64,000 nucleotides of DNA from Spongiibacter tropicus DSM 19543. Lineage in GTDB: Bacteria; Pseudomonadota; Gammaproteobacteria; Pseudomonadales; Spongiibacteraceae. The first letter of the stretch is position 1. Each line of letters opens with the position of its first letter. Shown here in pieces: positions 34,481 through 40,796 of this stretch. The stretch covers positions 2,360,463 through 2,424,462 of the forward strand of contig NZ_ATUS01000001.1 in the NCBI RefSeq assembly GCF_000420325.1, written 5' to 3'. The notes below the pieces were generated by a model, which saw only the letters and a list, made by a program, of their open reading frames with translations, was not told the origin of the DNA and searched no databases. A program made the translations under genes and the position numbers.

Positions 34481-34539
34481 ACCCGAGTATCCCTGTGATG
34501 GCTGCCCCTGCGGTGCAGGCATCACAGGGATGCTCGGGT
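34481..34539. other. 20-bp stem hairpin at the end of zot, candidate packaging signal
   Basis: Arms 34481-34500 and 34520-34539 pair at 19 of 20 positions (ACCCGAGTATCCCTGTGATG on the left). The 19-base loop holds a second small stem, CCTGC/GCAGG. No T-run follows on either strand, so it is not a standard terminator. It overlaps the last 18 bases of zot. In Ff-type phages a long GC-rich hairpin just after the last morphogenesis gene is the packaging signal; the same function is inferred here. Confidence 0.55.
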
Positions 34540-35640
34540 GTCGTTGTCTACCCTGCCCGGCTTGTCGATGGGCCAAGCGCGTGCGATGTGGGTTTTGTTG
34601 GCCTTGCTGAGGTGCAGGCCTGAGGGGCGGTAAGTGACTTTCCAGCCTAGATCACGAATAGCCGCAAGATCGAAACTATCCTGCACATGGTAACGAGCAT
34701 CGAGGACGTCTACCTGCACATAAAGCTTTTCAGGGTCTTTTTCCGACTGAACATAGGCAGATAGTCTCAGCCGGTTACGCTGCGCCAGCTCGTCAAACAT
34801 ATCGATCGGCGGTGGCTCTGGTGGTGGCTCTGTGGACTGAACCTGCTTTGCAGGTGATGGTTTTTCAAGCTTGGCTGGTGCAGTGCTGACAGTCCTTGCC
34901 TTCGGGGCTTGAGTTACCGGCTGGACAGGCTCCGCATCAGTGAAAAAATCGTAGATCGTTGAACCGGCGAAATACAAAACCATCGGCAGCGCCAGCGCCG
35001 CAAATCGTAGTTTCTTGTCTGCGAACACAGTGGCACGTTTATCAGCGTAGACACTTTTATTCTCTGTGCCGTCGGTGTGGCTCTTGTAGCAACCGTAATA
35101 CGTAGGGTCATAGCTGCGAGTGCCGCCGGTGGTCTTTTTAAATTTCTCGGGGTGCGTTGCCTCATAGCATACCCAGCGATATTTTTTATCAAGACCAACA
35201 GCCGATAATTTGTTGAATGTGATCACTCGCTGAATTCGACGGCGCCACATGGAATGGCAGTCGCGGCGGTCCTGCCCCATAAGAAGGATATCTAAGCCGT
35301 CATGCCGGTGCTCAGTGATGTAGTGATTCCATAAGTCTGAAAGCTTGGCGCGCTCTGAGGGGAACAGATTCTGAATTTCATCGATGATGACCAGAGCATC
35401 TTTGCCGGATTCCGCGAGTATGCGTTCTTTCTGTACTTCAATGTCGGGATCATAAATACAGATCAGCATTTTTTTAACGACGGGCAACGGGATGCCTGAA
35501 AGATCGGCAAATTTCGCATGGTCGATGCCTTCGATATTGGTCACAACACGACGACCCGCCTTGAGCGCCGGGAGAATGTGAAACACGCAGGCCTCGTAGC
35601 TTTTACCCGATCCGGGCAGCCCTTCATGAAATACGATCAT
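34522..35640 (-). CDS. zot: Zonular-occludens-toxin-like (Zot, gene I) assembly ATPase
   Basis: 372 residues. The N-terminal ATPase domain has Walker A GLPGSGKS (8-15) and Walker B ALVIIDE (82-88). A single membrane segment (about 211-230) is followed by a Pro-rich linker (PPPEPPPID) and a C-terminal periplasmic region, the classic gpI/Zot topology. It drives extrusion of the virion through the inner membrane using ATP. The start overlaps the DUF2523 stop by one base. In Vibrio the C-terminal part can act on tight junctions; nothing here shows toxicity. Confidence 0.93.
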   Translation of the reverse strand: MIVFHEGLPGSGKSYEACVFHILPALKAGRRVVTNIEGIDHAKFADLSGIPLPVVKKMLICIYDPDIEVQKERILAESGKDALVIIDEIQNLFPSERAKLSDLWNHYITEHRHDGLDILLMGQDRRDCHSMWRRRIQRVITFNKLSAVGLDKKYRWVCYEATHPEKFKKTTGGTRSYDPTYYGCYKSHTDGTENKSVYADKRATVFADKKLRFAALALPMVLYFAGSTIYDFFTDAEPVQPVTQAPKARTVSTAPAKLEKPSPAKQVQSTEPPPEPPPIDMFDELAQRNRLRLSAYVQSEKDPEKLYVQVDVLDARYHVQDSFDLAAIRDLGWKVTYRPSGLHLSKANKTHIARAWPIDKPGRVDNDTRASL

Positions 35641-35930
35641 TACCAGATACCCAAGGTGAGAATGCGGCGCAGAAAACGGAACAGCAACGCCCCGCCGATA
35701 ATGCCCAATGCCGTATCAACACCCGACATCGCAAGGAACCATGCGATATCTGAATGGATGTAATCGGCAGGGCTGAAGTTAGCAACGAAGTCAGGCACCG
35801 GGATCGTTTCGAGAATCGAAGCAATGCCGTTTAATATGCCCTGCAGAACGATTTTCGGCAGGTCAGTAAAGAAGGCCCACACAGCCGCAAAGGCATCTAC
35901 GATCCACTGTGATACAGCATCCCAACTCAT
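35640..35930 (-). CDS. DUF2523 minor coat protein (gene VI-like)
   Basis: 96 residues with two or three hydrophobic segments: IVDAFAAVWAFFTDLP, IVLQGILNGIASIL and WFLAMSGVDTALGIIGGALLF, ending in basic residues (RFLRRILTLGIW). DUF2523 proteins lie between the adsorption protein and Zot genes in many inoviruses and correspond to the pVI minor capsid protein at the adsorption end of the filament. The start overlaps the gene III-like stop by four bases and its stop touches the zot ATG. Confidence 0.82.
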   Translation of the reverse strand: MSWDAVSQWIVDAFAAVWAFFTDLPKIVLQGILNGIASILETIPVPDFVANFSPADYIHSDIAWFLAMSGVDTALGIIGGALLFRFLRRILTLGIW

Positions 35931-37132
35931 CCGAATGCAATCCTACCCGCTGTCATCAGCGAGACGAAAATAATGCAGTTAAAGACCAAGTCCCAAGGGA
36001 TATCAGGTGAGCACCACTGATCTAGCACAACGGTAAAAGGACCTGTAGAGACTTGGTAAACCGGGCAGCTACCACCAAGGCTTAGGTTAAAGTAATTGCC
36101 CAGGGCACCGGTCAAATCTGTCGCCATTGCGCGATCGCGAAAGTCTGACAATATGCCCTCATAAGTCAGGTCTTCGGCTTCTGAGCCGTCGTACAGATCA
36201 CCGGGAAGCTCGCCAATGCCTGAACCGTCAGAGCCGTCTACATCACCATCACAATCAGTGTCGGCACCACAACCAGCATCGCCGCTACCGTCACCACCTG
36301 AACCACCGCCACCTGTACCCCCATCACCTGAGCCACCGTCTCCGCCGCCGTCTCCCCCATCACCTGAACCACCGTCTCCGCCGCCGTCACCGGGATCGCT
36401 TGGGCCAGTGGGGTGACCATAGGGATCAGACGACCAATTAGGATCATCTGTTGGGCCGTCACCACTGCTACCACTGGGAGCGCAAATGCCGACCCCCTCA
36501 TAGGTGCCGTATACACTGCCATCGGGACAGCCGCCATCGGGATTATTTTGGTCAGGATGATCCCAATCACGACAGGTGCCAGATTCATCTTTTACATCGC
36601 ACCATTCCGGGGTGCCCGGATCGTTCGGGGAGTTAGTAACCGCGTCATTTTCATCAAATTGAGCAGGCCAGCCGGTAAACTTACAAATCTGCTTATTACC
36701 GGTCGTACCGTTGCCGTCAGCGCCGGAGCTAATCAACAAAGAGCACGTCGCAAGGCAGTTGTTCTGGTCGACATGAGCAGACGGAGAATGCGTAACAATG
36801 TCATGACCACCTTCAATCGTATGACCCTCAAGATCACTACAGTCGGGCGGGTCTGCGTAGAACGTAAATATTTGACCTAGATACCCATCATTTTCTTTCG
36901 AATACATAGGCATGCCGTGGTAACGCTGGTAAGCCGTTCCGATCCCTCCGCCACATGTTCCGGGTGTCTCCATCATCGTGCCGGGTGCACCAAGATAAAC
37001 GTCAGCAGAGTTGTATGTCGGAAACGACGCCGACCAGTTGTCATTACCCTTTCGATAACAAACAATCGGATCACTTGCGTAGATATGAGGTGACGCTACG
37101 GCAAAGGCGATAAAAAAAATAAGCCTATACAT
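35927..37132 (-). CDS. Gene III-like adsorption protein with Gly/Asp-rich linker
   Basis: 401 residues from the ATG at 37130-37132 (MYRLIFFIAFAVASPHIYA), a clear signal peptide; an upstream frame start would bury it. The N-terminal half is Cys-rich and would form the receptor-binding domain. Residues about 230-300 are low-complexity Gly/Asp/Ser repeats of the GDGGSGDGG type, a flexible linker as in pIII. A Cys-containing C-terminal domain ends in a membrane anchor (WDLVFNCIIFVSLMTAGRIAFG). pIII proteins bind the host pilus and end assembly. The assignment rests on position and architecture. Confidence 0.83.
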   Translation of the reverse strand: MYRLIFFIAFAVASPHIYASDPIVCYRKGNDNWSASFPTYNSADVYLGAPGTMMETPGTCGGGIGTAYQRYHGMPMYSKENDGYLGQIFTFYADPPDCSDLEGHTIEGGHDIVTHSPSAHVDQNNCLATCSLLISSGADGNGTTGNKQICKFTGWPAQFDENDAVTNSPNDPGTPEWCDVKDESGTCRDWDHPDQNNPDGGCPDGSVYGTYEGVGICAPSGSSGDGPTDDPNWSSDPYGHPTGPSDPGDGGGDGGSGDGGDGGGDGGSGDGGTGGGGSGGDGSGDAGCGADTDCDGDVDGSDGSGIGELPGDLYDGSEAEDLTYEGILSDFRDRAMATDLTGALGNYFNLSLGGSCPVYQVSTGPFTVVLDQWCSPDIPWDLVFNCIIFVSLMTAGRIAFG

Positions 37133-37202
37133 GGCGAAATCCCTGCATGATCCCAAAGCAAGTGAGCATGCCGAGCGTGAAGGAGAAACAGAGAATAATC
37201 AT
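37125..37202 (-). CDS. Possible 25-residue single-membrane-segment coat protein (gene VII/IX-like)
   Basis: MIILCFSFTLGMLTCFGIM followed by QGFRHV is almost entirely one hydrophobic helix with a short basic tail. It lies exactly where inoviruses carry tiny minor coat genes, between the major coat and gene III, and overlaps the gene III start by eight bases. Its ribosome-binding site is weak, so the call is tentative. Confidence 0.4.
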   Translation of the reverse strand: MIILCFSFTLGMLTCFGIMQGFRHV

Positions 37203-37224
37203 AGTGATGCCCTGAACGGTAACC

Positions 37225-37240
37225 GGGGGCCGAAGCCCCC
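37225..37240 (-). other. UUCG-type hairpin after the major coat gene
   Basis: Minus strand GGGGGC-TTCG-GCCCCC. No T-run follows. In filamentous phages a terminator or processing signal behind gene VIII raises coat protein yield; this stable tetraloop hairpin is the candidate. Confidence 0.5.
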
Positions 37241-37248
37241 AGCCAACG

Positions 37249-37386
37249 TCAGCCCCGGAACCAGCCGATGACCTTGTTGTAACCCCACTTGGCAACGCCG
37301 GGGGAGATTTTGATTGCCGCGAGGGCAGTGATAGCAGCAACGACAGTCGTTGCATCGACAGCAGAAGTGACAGCAGTAAAGTCCAT
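37249..37386 (-). CDS. Major coat protein (gene VIII-like)
   Basis: 45 residues. It has the Inovirus coat layout: a short polar N-terminus (MDFTAVTSAVD), a central apolar helix (ATTVVAAITALAAIKI) and a basic, aromatic C-terminus (KWGYNKVIGWFRG) to line the DNA. No cleavable leader is visible, so it would insert without signal peptidase as in some leaderless inovirus coats. AGGAG lies upstream of the ATG. The position between the small membrane gene and gene III is standard. Confidence 0.8.
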   Translation of the reverse strand: MDFTAVTSAVDATTVVAAITALAAIKISPGVAKWGYNKVIGWFRG

Positions 37387-37409
37387 GAGAAGTCTCCTAT
37401 ATTGGACTG

Positions 37410-37706
37410 TTAGGGGTTATCGTGGTCACGGGTAGCGAAGTCGATCACGACCGAATACGCCCACGCCGTAAGCCACGCAATTAGCGGGATAGTGCACCCC
37501 GCCATAAACGCCGCCTGAATTTCGGCGGTGTCCGGTGTTGAGAAAATCAGTTCAAGCCACTGGCTCAAGTTGGTTTCGGCCAACTTCTCGATCAGCTCGC
37601 TTTCAGTGACGTTCTCAAGCGTTCCGGTGCAGCGCATCTGAGCACCAGACAGAGTGCCGTACTGCTCAAACTGGCCCCCAGTACACGCTGCGTAAAAGTC
37701 GGCCAT
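37410..37706 (-). CDS. Small phage membrane protein of unknown function
   Basis: 98 residues. The N-terminal part is soluble with two cysteines (YAACTGGQFEQY, QMRCTG), and the C-terminal third is a membrane segment (AFMAGCTIPLIAWLTAWAYSVV) followed by a charged tail (DFATRDHDNP). No signal peptide is visible. It lies between the ssDNA-binding and coat genes, two bases after the former. It may be a minor coat or assembly factor; no family was recognised. Confidence 0.65.
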   Translation of the reverse strand: MADFYAACTGGQFEQYGTLSGAQMRCTGTLENVTESELIEKLAETNLSQWLELIFSTPDTAEIQAAFMAGCTIPLIAWLTAWAYSVVIDFATRDHDNP

Positions 37707-37708
37707 CG

Positions 37709-38002
37709 TTACGAGGCCTTCGCCTGTTGCGGCGCTTGAGCAACAGGAGCGCGGGCAGGAAGTAGCTTGATCTGAAACGGATTGATCTCCAGATCGCCAT
37801 ACTTACCAACGCGAAAAGACGAATTGTCCAACGTGTAATCGCCGACGAGGTAAGCACCATTGGGGTCAGCAAGAGGAATGCGAATCTCAGCAGGATAAGC
37901 GCCGCCAAAATGGGCATATGCGATCTGATGCCAGCGGGTGCCTTTCTCAGTGTTGCGAGAGACGGGCTGATCAAAGCCTTTAACGATAGATATTTTCAGC
38001 AT
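37709..38002 (-). CDS. Phage single-stranded DNA-binding protein (gene V-like)
   Basis: 97 residues, the size of inovirus gpV proteins. The sequence MLKISIVKGFDQPVSRNTEKG followed by beta strands (YPAEIRIPLADPNGAYLVGDYTL, in two pieces) fits the phage DNA-binding OB-like fold. The Ala/Gln/Pro-rich tail (ARAPVAQAPQQAKAS) is flexible. It coats the plus strand before extrusion. It lies 17 bases after the replication gene, as in most filamentous phages. Confidence 0.75.
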   Translation of the reverse strand: MLKISIVKGFDQPVSRNTEKGTRWHQIAYAHFGGAYPAEIRIPLADPNGAYLVGDYTLDNSSFRVGKYGDLEINPFQIKLLPARAPVAQAPQQAKAS

Positions 38003-38019
38003 GGTATTTTCTCCAGTAA

Positions 38020-39042
38020 TTACGCCGCGATTTGCGACCAGTCATTGACCATCTGTGCATCGATGATCCGTTTGCGAAGCGCGACGACATTACCCGCGCT
38101 GATGTCCGCGTCACCGAGTCCGGCAGCACGCAGAATCTTTAAATTTCGATACCATGTTGGGCGCGAACTACATTCGCGGGCTGCCTCCCAGCCTTGCGCC
38201 TTGATGATGCACCAGAGGCCCCACGCGGCCCGGCCTTGGCCCTCTGTGGGGGCAGCTTCTAAAATTCGTTTCTTGAGATCGTGTTCTGTGCTCACTTCGG
38301 CACCCCCTATCATTCGCTCAAAATATGAGTCCCACTCGGCCTTCAAATCGGCTGGGGTTAAGGCTTTCCAATCATCACAACGGGCGAAAAATTCGCGTTT
38401 CAACGACAGCTCAAGACGCAGCAACTGACTGGCGTCTGATAATTCCTGTGGTGTGTAAGATCGCCCGGTGTAGTCGGGCTTTTTCATCATGTGGGCGAGA
38501 TGCGGGCCTTTGGCGTAAGCCTTGCCGCTACGATGTTTGGAGCTGTGAGACCAATAGACGGTATCGCCCTGCTGCTGGCTAACCCGGTACCGACCGCCCT
38601 CACAATTGCGCAAGATCGATAGGGCTTCCCGGACAGCACCCAAGTCCTTGAGCTTCAGATTACCGGTGACGTCAACACGAGTGACTTTCCAAAGATCAAT
38701 AGCCGGTAATTGACCCGCGCCGAGATAGTCCTGAACAAACTGGGTCATGCGGTTAACGCAACCGACAAGATCAAGGGCGCGGGATGCGCCAGATCCGAAG
38801 ACAGCGCAACCGTCACCCATGAGGCGAGCGGGACTCCCCTGTATCCAGAGATCACCAGTGCAGCGGATGGATACCTGATGGCTGTCTGAACGGATGGAGT
38901 CCCATGCTTGAGACTCATAGCGTATTTCGCCAGAGGTCGGGCAGTAGCGGCAAATACGGTCACCAAGTGCAAGGGCTGCGGCGCGCACTTGTTCGCTGCA
39001 ATGCTCGAGATTTACACGGACAGTTACCCAGTCAATAAGCAT
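38020..39042 (-). CDS. Phage replication initiation protein, gene II/X family
   Basis: 340 residues from the ATG at 39040-39042 (MLIDWVTVRVN); an in-frame ATG 57 bases upstream lies deeper inside the previous gene and adds an atypical extension. Features match Phage_CRI/Phage_X rolling-circle proteins: an N-terminal DWVTVRV strand, a central VTRVDVTGNLKL segment with acidic residues that could hold metal, and TVYWSHSSKHRSGKAYAKGPHLA (two parts), followed by the C-terminal X domain. It would nick the plus-strand origin. Its start overlaps the 131-residue gene by 11 bases. Confidence 0.85.
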   Translation of the reverse strand: MLIDWVTVRVNLEHCSEQVRAAALALGDRICRYCPTSGEIRYESQAWDSIRSDSHQVSIRCTGDLWIQGSPARLMGDGCAVFGSGASRALDLVGCVNRMTQFVQDYLGAGQLPAIDLWKVTRVDVTGNLKLKDLGAVREALSILRNCEGGRYRVSQQQGDTVYWSHSSKHRSGKAYAKGPHLAHMMKKPDYTGRSYTPQELSDASQLLRLELSLKREFFARCDDWKALTPADLKAEWDSYFERMIGGAEVSTEHDLKKRILEAAPTEGQGRAAWGLWCIIKAQGWEAARECSSRPTWYRNLKILRAAGLGDADISAGNVVALRKRIIDAQMVNDWSQIAA

Positions 39043-39427
39043 TATTTTGGCGCCAGTGATCTGCGTAATTTTTGAGCGATTTGCGGTGGTGAGTCTCACC
39101 CATGAGACAAAGGGGCGGTGTTACAGGGACCGCCCCTGCCAGCTCGGCGAGTTCGGCAAGCTCTGCGAGGTATTCACGACGAAAAATATCAGTGCGAGCG
39201 ATACAGCCACCGCCTCGGAGACAGGTGAGCGCGTCGCGACGTGATCCGTGGTGTGCAAGCTCGGCTTGATAGGCAATAAAGCGCTCGCGTCCCTGCAAGC
39301 GGTGGTAAATATCAACGTGGGCGTGATGCTGTGATCTTTCCCACTGGGACAAAAGCTCATACACCCAGTAGGGGGCATGTTTGCGAGTAGAGCCATCAGG
39401 CTCCTTCCAGATCGGGAGCCTCAGCAT
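39032..39427 (-). CDS. Phage hypothetical protein, 131 residues
   Basis: A soluble, His- and Arg-rich protein (WERSQHHAHVDIYHRLQGRERF; CLRGGGCIARTDIFRREY) with two close cysteines and a short LAELAELAELAG repeat near residues 87-98. No family recognised. It lies between the zinc-ribbon gene, which it overlaps by seven bases, and the replication gene, which it overlaps by 11 bases. Its place in an overlapping early operon suggests a replication accessory role. Confidence 0.7.
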   Translation of the reverse strand: MLRLPIWKEPDGSTRKHAPYWVYELLSQWERSQHHAHVDIYHRLQGRERFIAYQAELAHHGSRRDALTCLRGGGCIARTDIFRREYLAELAELAELAGAVPVTPPLCLMGETHHRKSLKNYADHWRQNNAY

Positions 39428-39588
39428 TTAACGTCATCCATCGAGCAGGCGGCGCACTTGCCGTTATGGTCGAGCCAGTCCCAGTGGAAGCCGCAGGATG
39501 CGCATAGCAGTGTTGGGCGTGGCAGCAGATCGAGTACCGGAGGGGATGGCAAAACTACCTGGTCAAATAGCGGGAGCTGTTCAGACAT
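39421..39588 (-). CDS. 55-residue zinc-ribbon-like phage protein
   Basis: The frame starts at the ATG 39586-39588, whose A overlaps the stop of the upstream gene (TAATG), and ends by overlapping the next start. The product begins MSEQLPLFDQVVLPSPP and carries two Cys pairs, CASC and CAAC, 14 residues apart, with His residues between (FHWDWLDHNGK). A small treble-clef or zinc-ribbon fold is likely. The start MSEQLPLFD resembles small adaptor proteins near phage replication genes. Function unknown. Confidence 0.65.
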   Translation of the reverse strand: MSEQLPLFDQVVLPSPPVLDLLPRPTLLCASCGFHWDWLDHNGKCAACSMDDVKC

Positions 39589-39728
39589 TACATTTTCCCC
39601 AGCATCCAGCCCGCGACCACAGCAGCGACGCCAAGGGCAAAAAATACAACATCACCGGCGAATGTCTGCGACTCATACTCGGTGACGAGCTGGAGTGTTT
39701 GGATTTGCTCAGGAGTCAGCTCAGGCAT
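39588..39728 (-). CDS. 46-residue phage membrane protein
   Basis: Start ATG at 39726-39728 (MPELTPEQIQTLQLVTEYES), inside the end of the upstream gene, with the stop overlapping the next ATG. One C-terminal membrane helix (VVFFALGVAAVVAGWMLGKM). No family recognised. It is the second link in a chain of four overlapping small genes. Confidence 0.6.
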   Translation of the reverse strand: MPELTPEQIQTLQLVTEYESQTFAGDVVFFALGVAAVVAGWMLGKM

Positions 39729-39948
39729 GACGAGCACCCCGCCAGCGTAAAAAACGCCCCAGCAAGTCGAGACCACGGAGCACGACCCAGAGAGCAGTCA
39801 TTGCGGCGGTAACGATATGGGGCAAACCGAGGGCAGTCAGAGACAGGGAGAGCCAGAGGAAAACGGGGCAGGCGATCAGGAAGAAGGCATCACAGGCCAG
39901 AATCTTCACTGGAGTAAGTTTTGCTGAGGAACTATCCGTTGTAATCAC
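39721..39948 (-). CDS. 75-residue phage membrane protein
   Basis: First gene of the minus-strand phage operon. It has a polar N-terminus (MITTDSSSAKLTP), two hydrophobic segments (ILACDAFFLIACPVFLWLSL and HIVTAAMTALWVVL) and a basic tail (RFLRWRGARHA). It overlaps the following 46-residue gene. No family was recognised. The divergent operator at 39967-40026 lies immediately upstream, so it should be under repressor control. Confidence 0.6.
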   Translation of the reverse strand: MITTDSSSAKLTPVKILACDAFFLIACPVFLWLSLSLTALGLPHIVTAAMTALWVVLRGLDLLGRFLRWRGARHA

Positions 39949-39966
39949 AGCGCTGACTCATTAAAG

Positions 39967-40026
39967 TGTTCACAGGTGTGACGAATGTTCACACTTGAAA
40001 ACACTGATTGTCAACACCTGTGAACA
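39967..40026. promoter_or_regulatory. Operator region between the phage operon and its repressor
   Basis: TGTTCACAGGTGT (39967-39979) and its exact inverted copy ACACCTGTGAACA (40014-40026) flank a third half-copy TGTTCACA (39986-39993). The 13-bp arms sit in the 90-base divergent gap between the first phage gene and the XRE repressor gene, the expected place for a repressor operator controlling both directions. Confidence 0.75.
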
Positions 40027-40038
40027 AAAAGGTGAGTT

Positions 40039-40422
40039 ATGAATAGAGAAAAATTTGCTGGATACTCGCTAACGGATTACATCCGTGAGGCCGAGAAGGC
40101 ATCAGGAGCAAAAAACGACAGTGATCTGGCAAAGAAGCTGAACATCACTCGATCGGCACTAAGTAACTACAAAAGTGGCGCCAGAATCATGGATGATTAC
40201 TGCGCGATGCAGGTTGCTGGAATTCTTGAAATAGATCCGATGCTGGTTATTGCTAAAGCAAATGAGATGAGAGAAAAGTCAGAGCCAAGAAGGAATTTCT
40301 GGAGAGATATCCAGATAAGTTTAACGCTAGGAAGTGGTCATTTAGTGGGAAAAAGAGTGGTGCCCAGAGGCGGAATCGAACCACCGACACGAGGATTTTC
40401 AATCCACTGCTCTACCGACTGA
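40039..40422 (+). CDS. XRE-family phage repressor whose 3' end lies in the attachment site
   Basis: 127 residues. Residues about 10-75 form a helix-turn-helix (SDLAKKLNITRSALSNYKSG) like DUF3693/XRE repressors of inoviruses and satellite phages. AAGGTG lies seven bases before the ATG. The gene runs into attR: residues 107-122 or so are encoded by the tRNA-Phe antisense, and codons 123-127 (HCSTD) are host bases outside the 48-bp core. In the circular phage the reading frame would continue differently after residue 122 (see findings). It is divergent from the virion operon and flanked by a matching operator. Confidence 0.8.
   Translation: MNREKFAGYSLTDYIREAEKASGAKNDSDLAKKLNITRSALSNYKSGARIMDDYCAMQVAGILEIDPMLVIAKANEMREKSEPRRNFWRDIQISLTLGSGHLVGKRVVPRGGIEPPTRGFSIHCSTD
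40358..40405. repeat. attR: 48-bp core within tRNA-Phe
   Basis: Identical to 32716-32763. It covers the 3' 48 bases of the tRNA, from the CCA end to the anticodon stem, so integration regenerates a complete tRNA on this side. Confidence 0.93.
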
Positions 40423-40433
40423 GCTATCTGGGC
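40358..40433 (-). tRNA. tRNA-Phe (GAA)
   Basis: 76 nucleotides on the minus strand, starting GCCCAGATAGCTC and ending GGGCACCA, with CCA encoded. The acceptor stem GCCCAGA/TCTGGGC pairs fully, the T-loop TTCGATTC is present, and the anticodon GAA lies at 40398-40400. It is the integration target of both the inovirus and, earlier, the restriction island. Confidence 0.97.
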
Positions 40434-40518
40434 ATAGGCGTCGCTGCTGATGAGCGTCGCAAGAGGCGCGTATTAAACCTGTTCCGTTTCGGGGAGTCAA
40501 GCCCCTTAAAACAGTGAC

Positions 40519-40791
40519 TTACTCGCTGGGGGGCACGTAGCCTTCGGCCTTTTCGAAATCCTCTCCGGCGAAGAATTTCTCCATTTCGCCCTGCAGAAAT
40601 TTGCGGGCGCTGGGGTCGACCATGCTGAGTTGTTTCTCATTGATGATCATGGTCTGGTGGGCCTGCCACTCTTCCCAGGCTTTCTTGGAAACGTTCTCGA
40701 AGATGTCCTGGCCTTTGGCGCCGGGGTAGGGCGGCTTGTCGAGGCCTTCGAGTTCTTGCTGGTATTTCTTGCAGAAGACGGTGCGGGTCAT
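40519..40791 (-). CDS. yggX: Fe(II)-trafficking/oxidative-damage protection protein YggX
   Basis: 90 residues, the family length. The start [18 protein letters not shown], the central [22 protein letters not shown] and the [21 protein letters not shown] segment are diagnostic. YggX protects Fe-S clusters, and the conserved Cys7 is present. It lies five bases after mutY on the same strand; mutY-yggX is a common gammaproteobacterial pair and MutY is an Fe-S enzyme. Confidence 0.96.
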   Translation of the reverse strand: MTRTVFCKKYQQELEGLDKPPYPGAKGQDIFENVSKKAWEEWQAHQTMIINEKQLSMVDPSARKFLQGEMEKFFAGEDFEKAEGYVPPSE

Positions 40792-40796
40792 GGTGA

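Larger units (their letters stand above)
32716..40405 (-). mobile_element. Inovirus (filamentous phage) prophage integrated in tRNA-Phe
   Basis: A 7.64-kb unit between 48-bp direct repeats. It holds, in minus-strand order: four small genes, a gene II/X-type replication protein, an ssDNA-binding protein, a small membrane protein, a 45-residue coat protein, a tiny membrane protein, a Gly/Asp-rich gene III-like protein, a DUF2523 (gene VI-like) protein and Zot (gene I). A hairpin-rich intergenic region and an integrase follow; an XRE repressor is divergent at the other end. No secretin (gene IV) gene is present, so a host secretin would be needed. Only the integrase shows a disruption. Confidence 0.92.

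Noticed and set aside
36230-36420. Short tandem repeats in the gene III-like gene as a CRISPR array or satellite
   Set aside because: The repeats are codon-based Gly/Asp/Ser units within an open frame, with no spacers.
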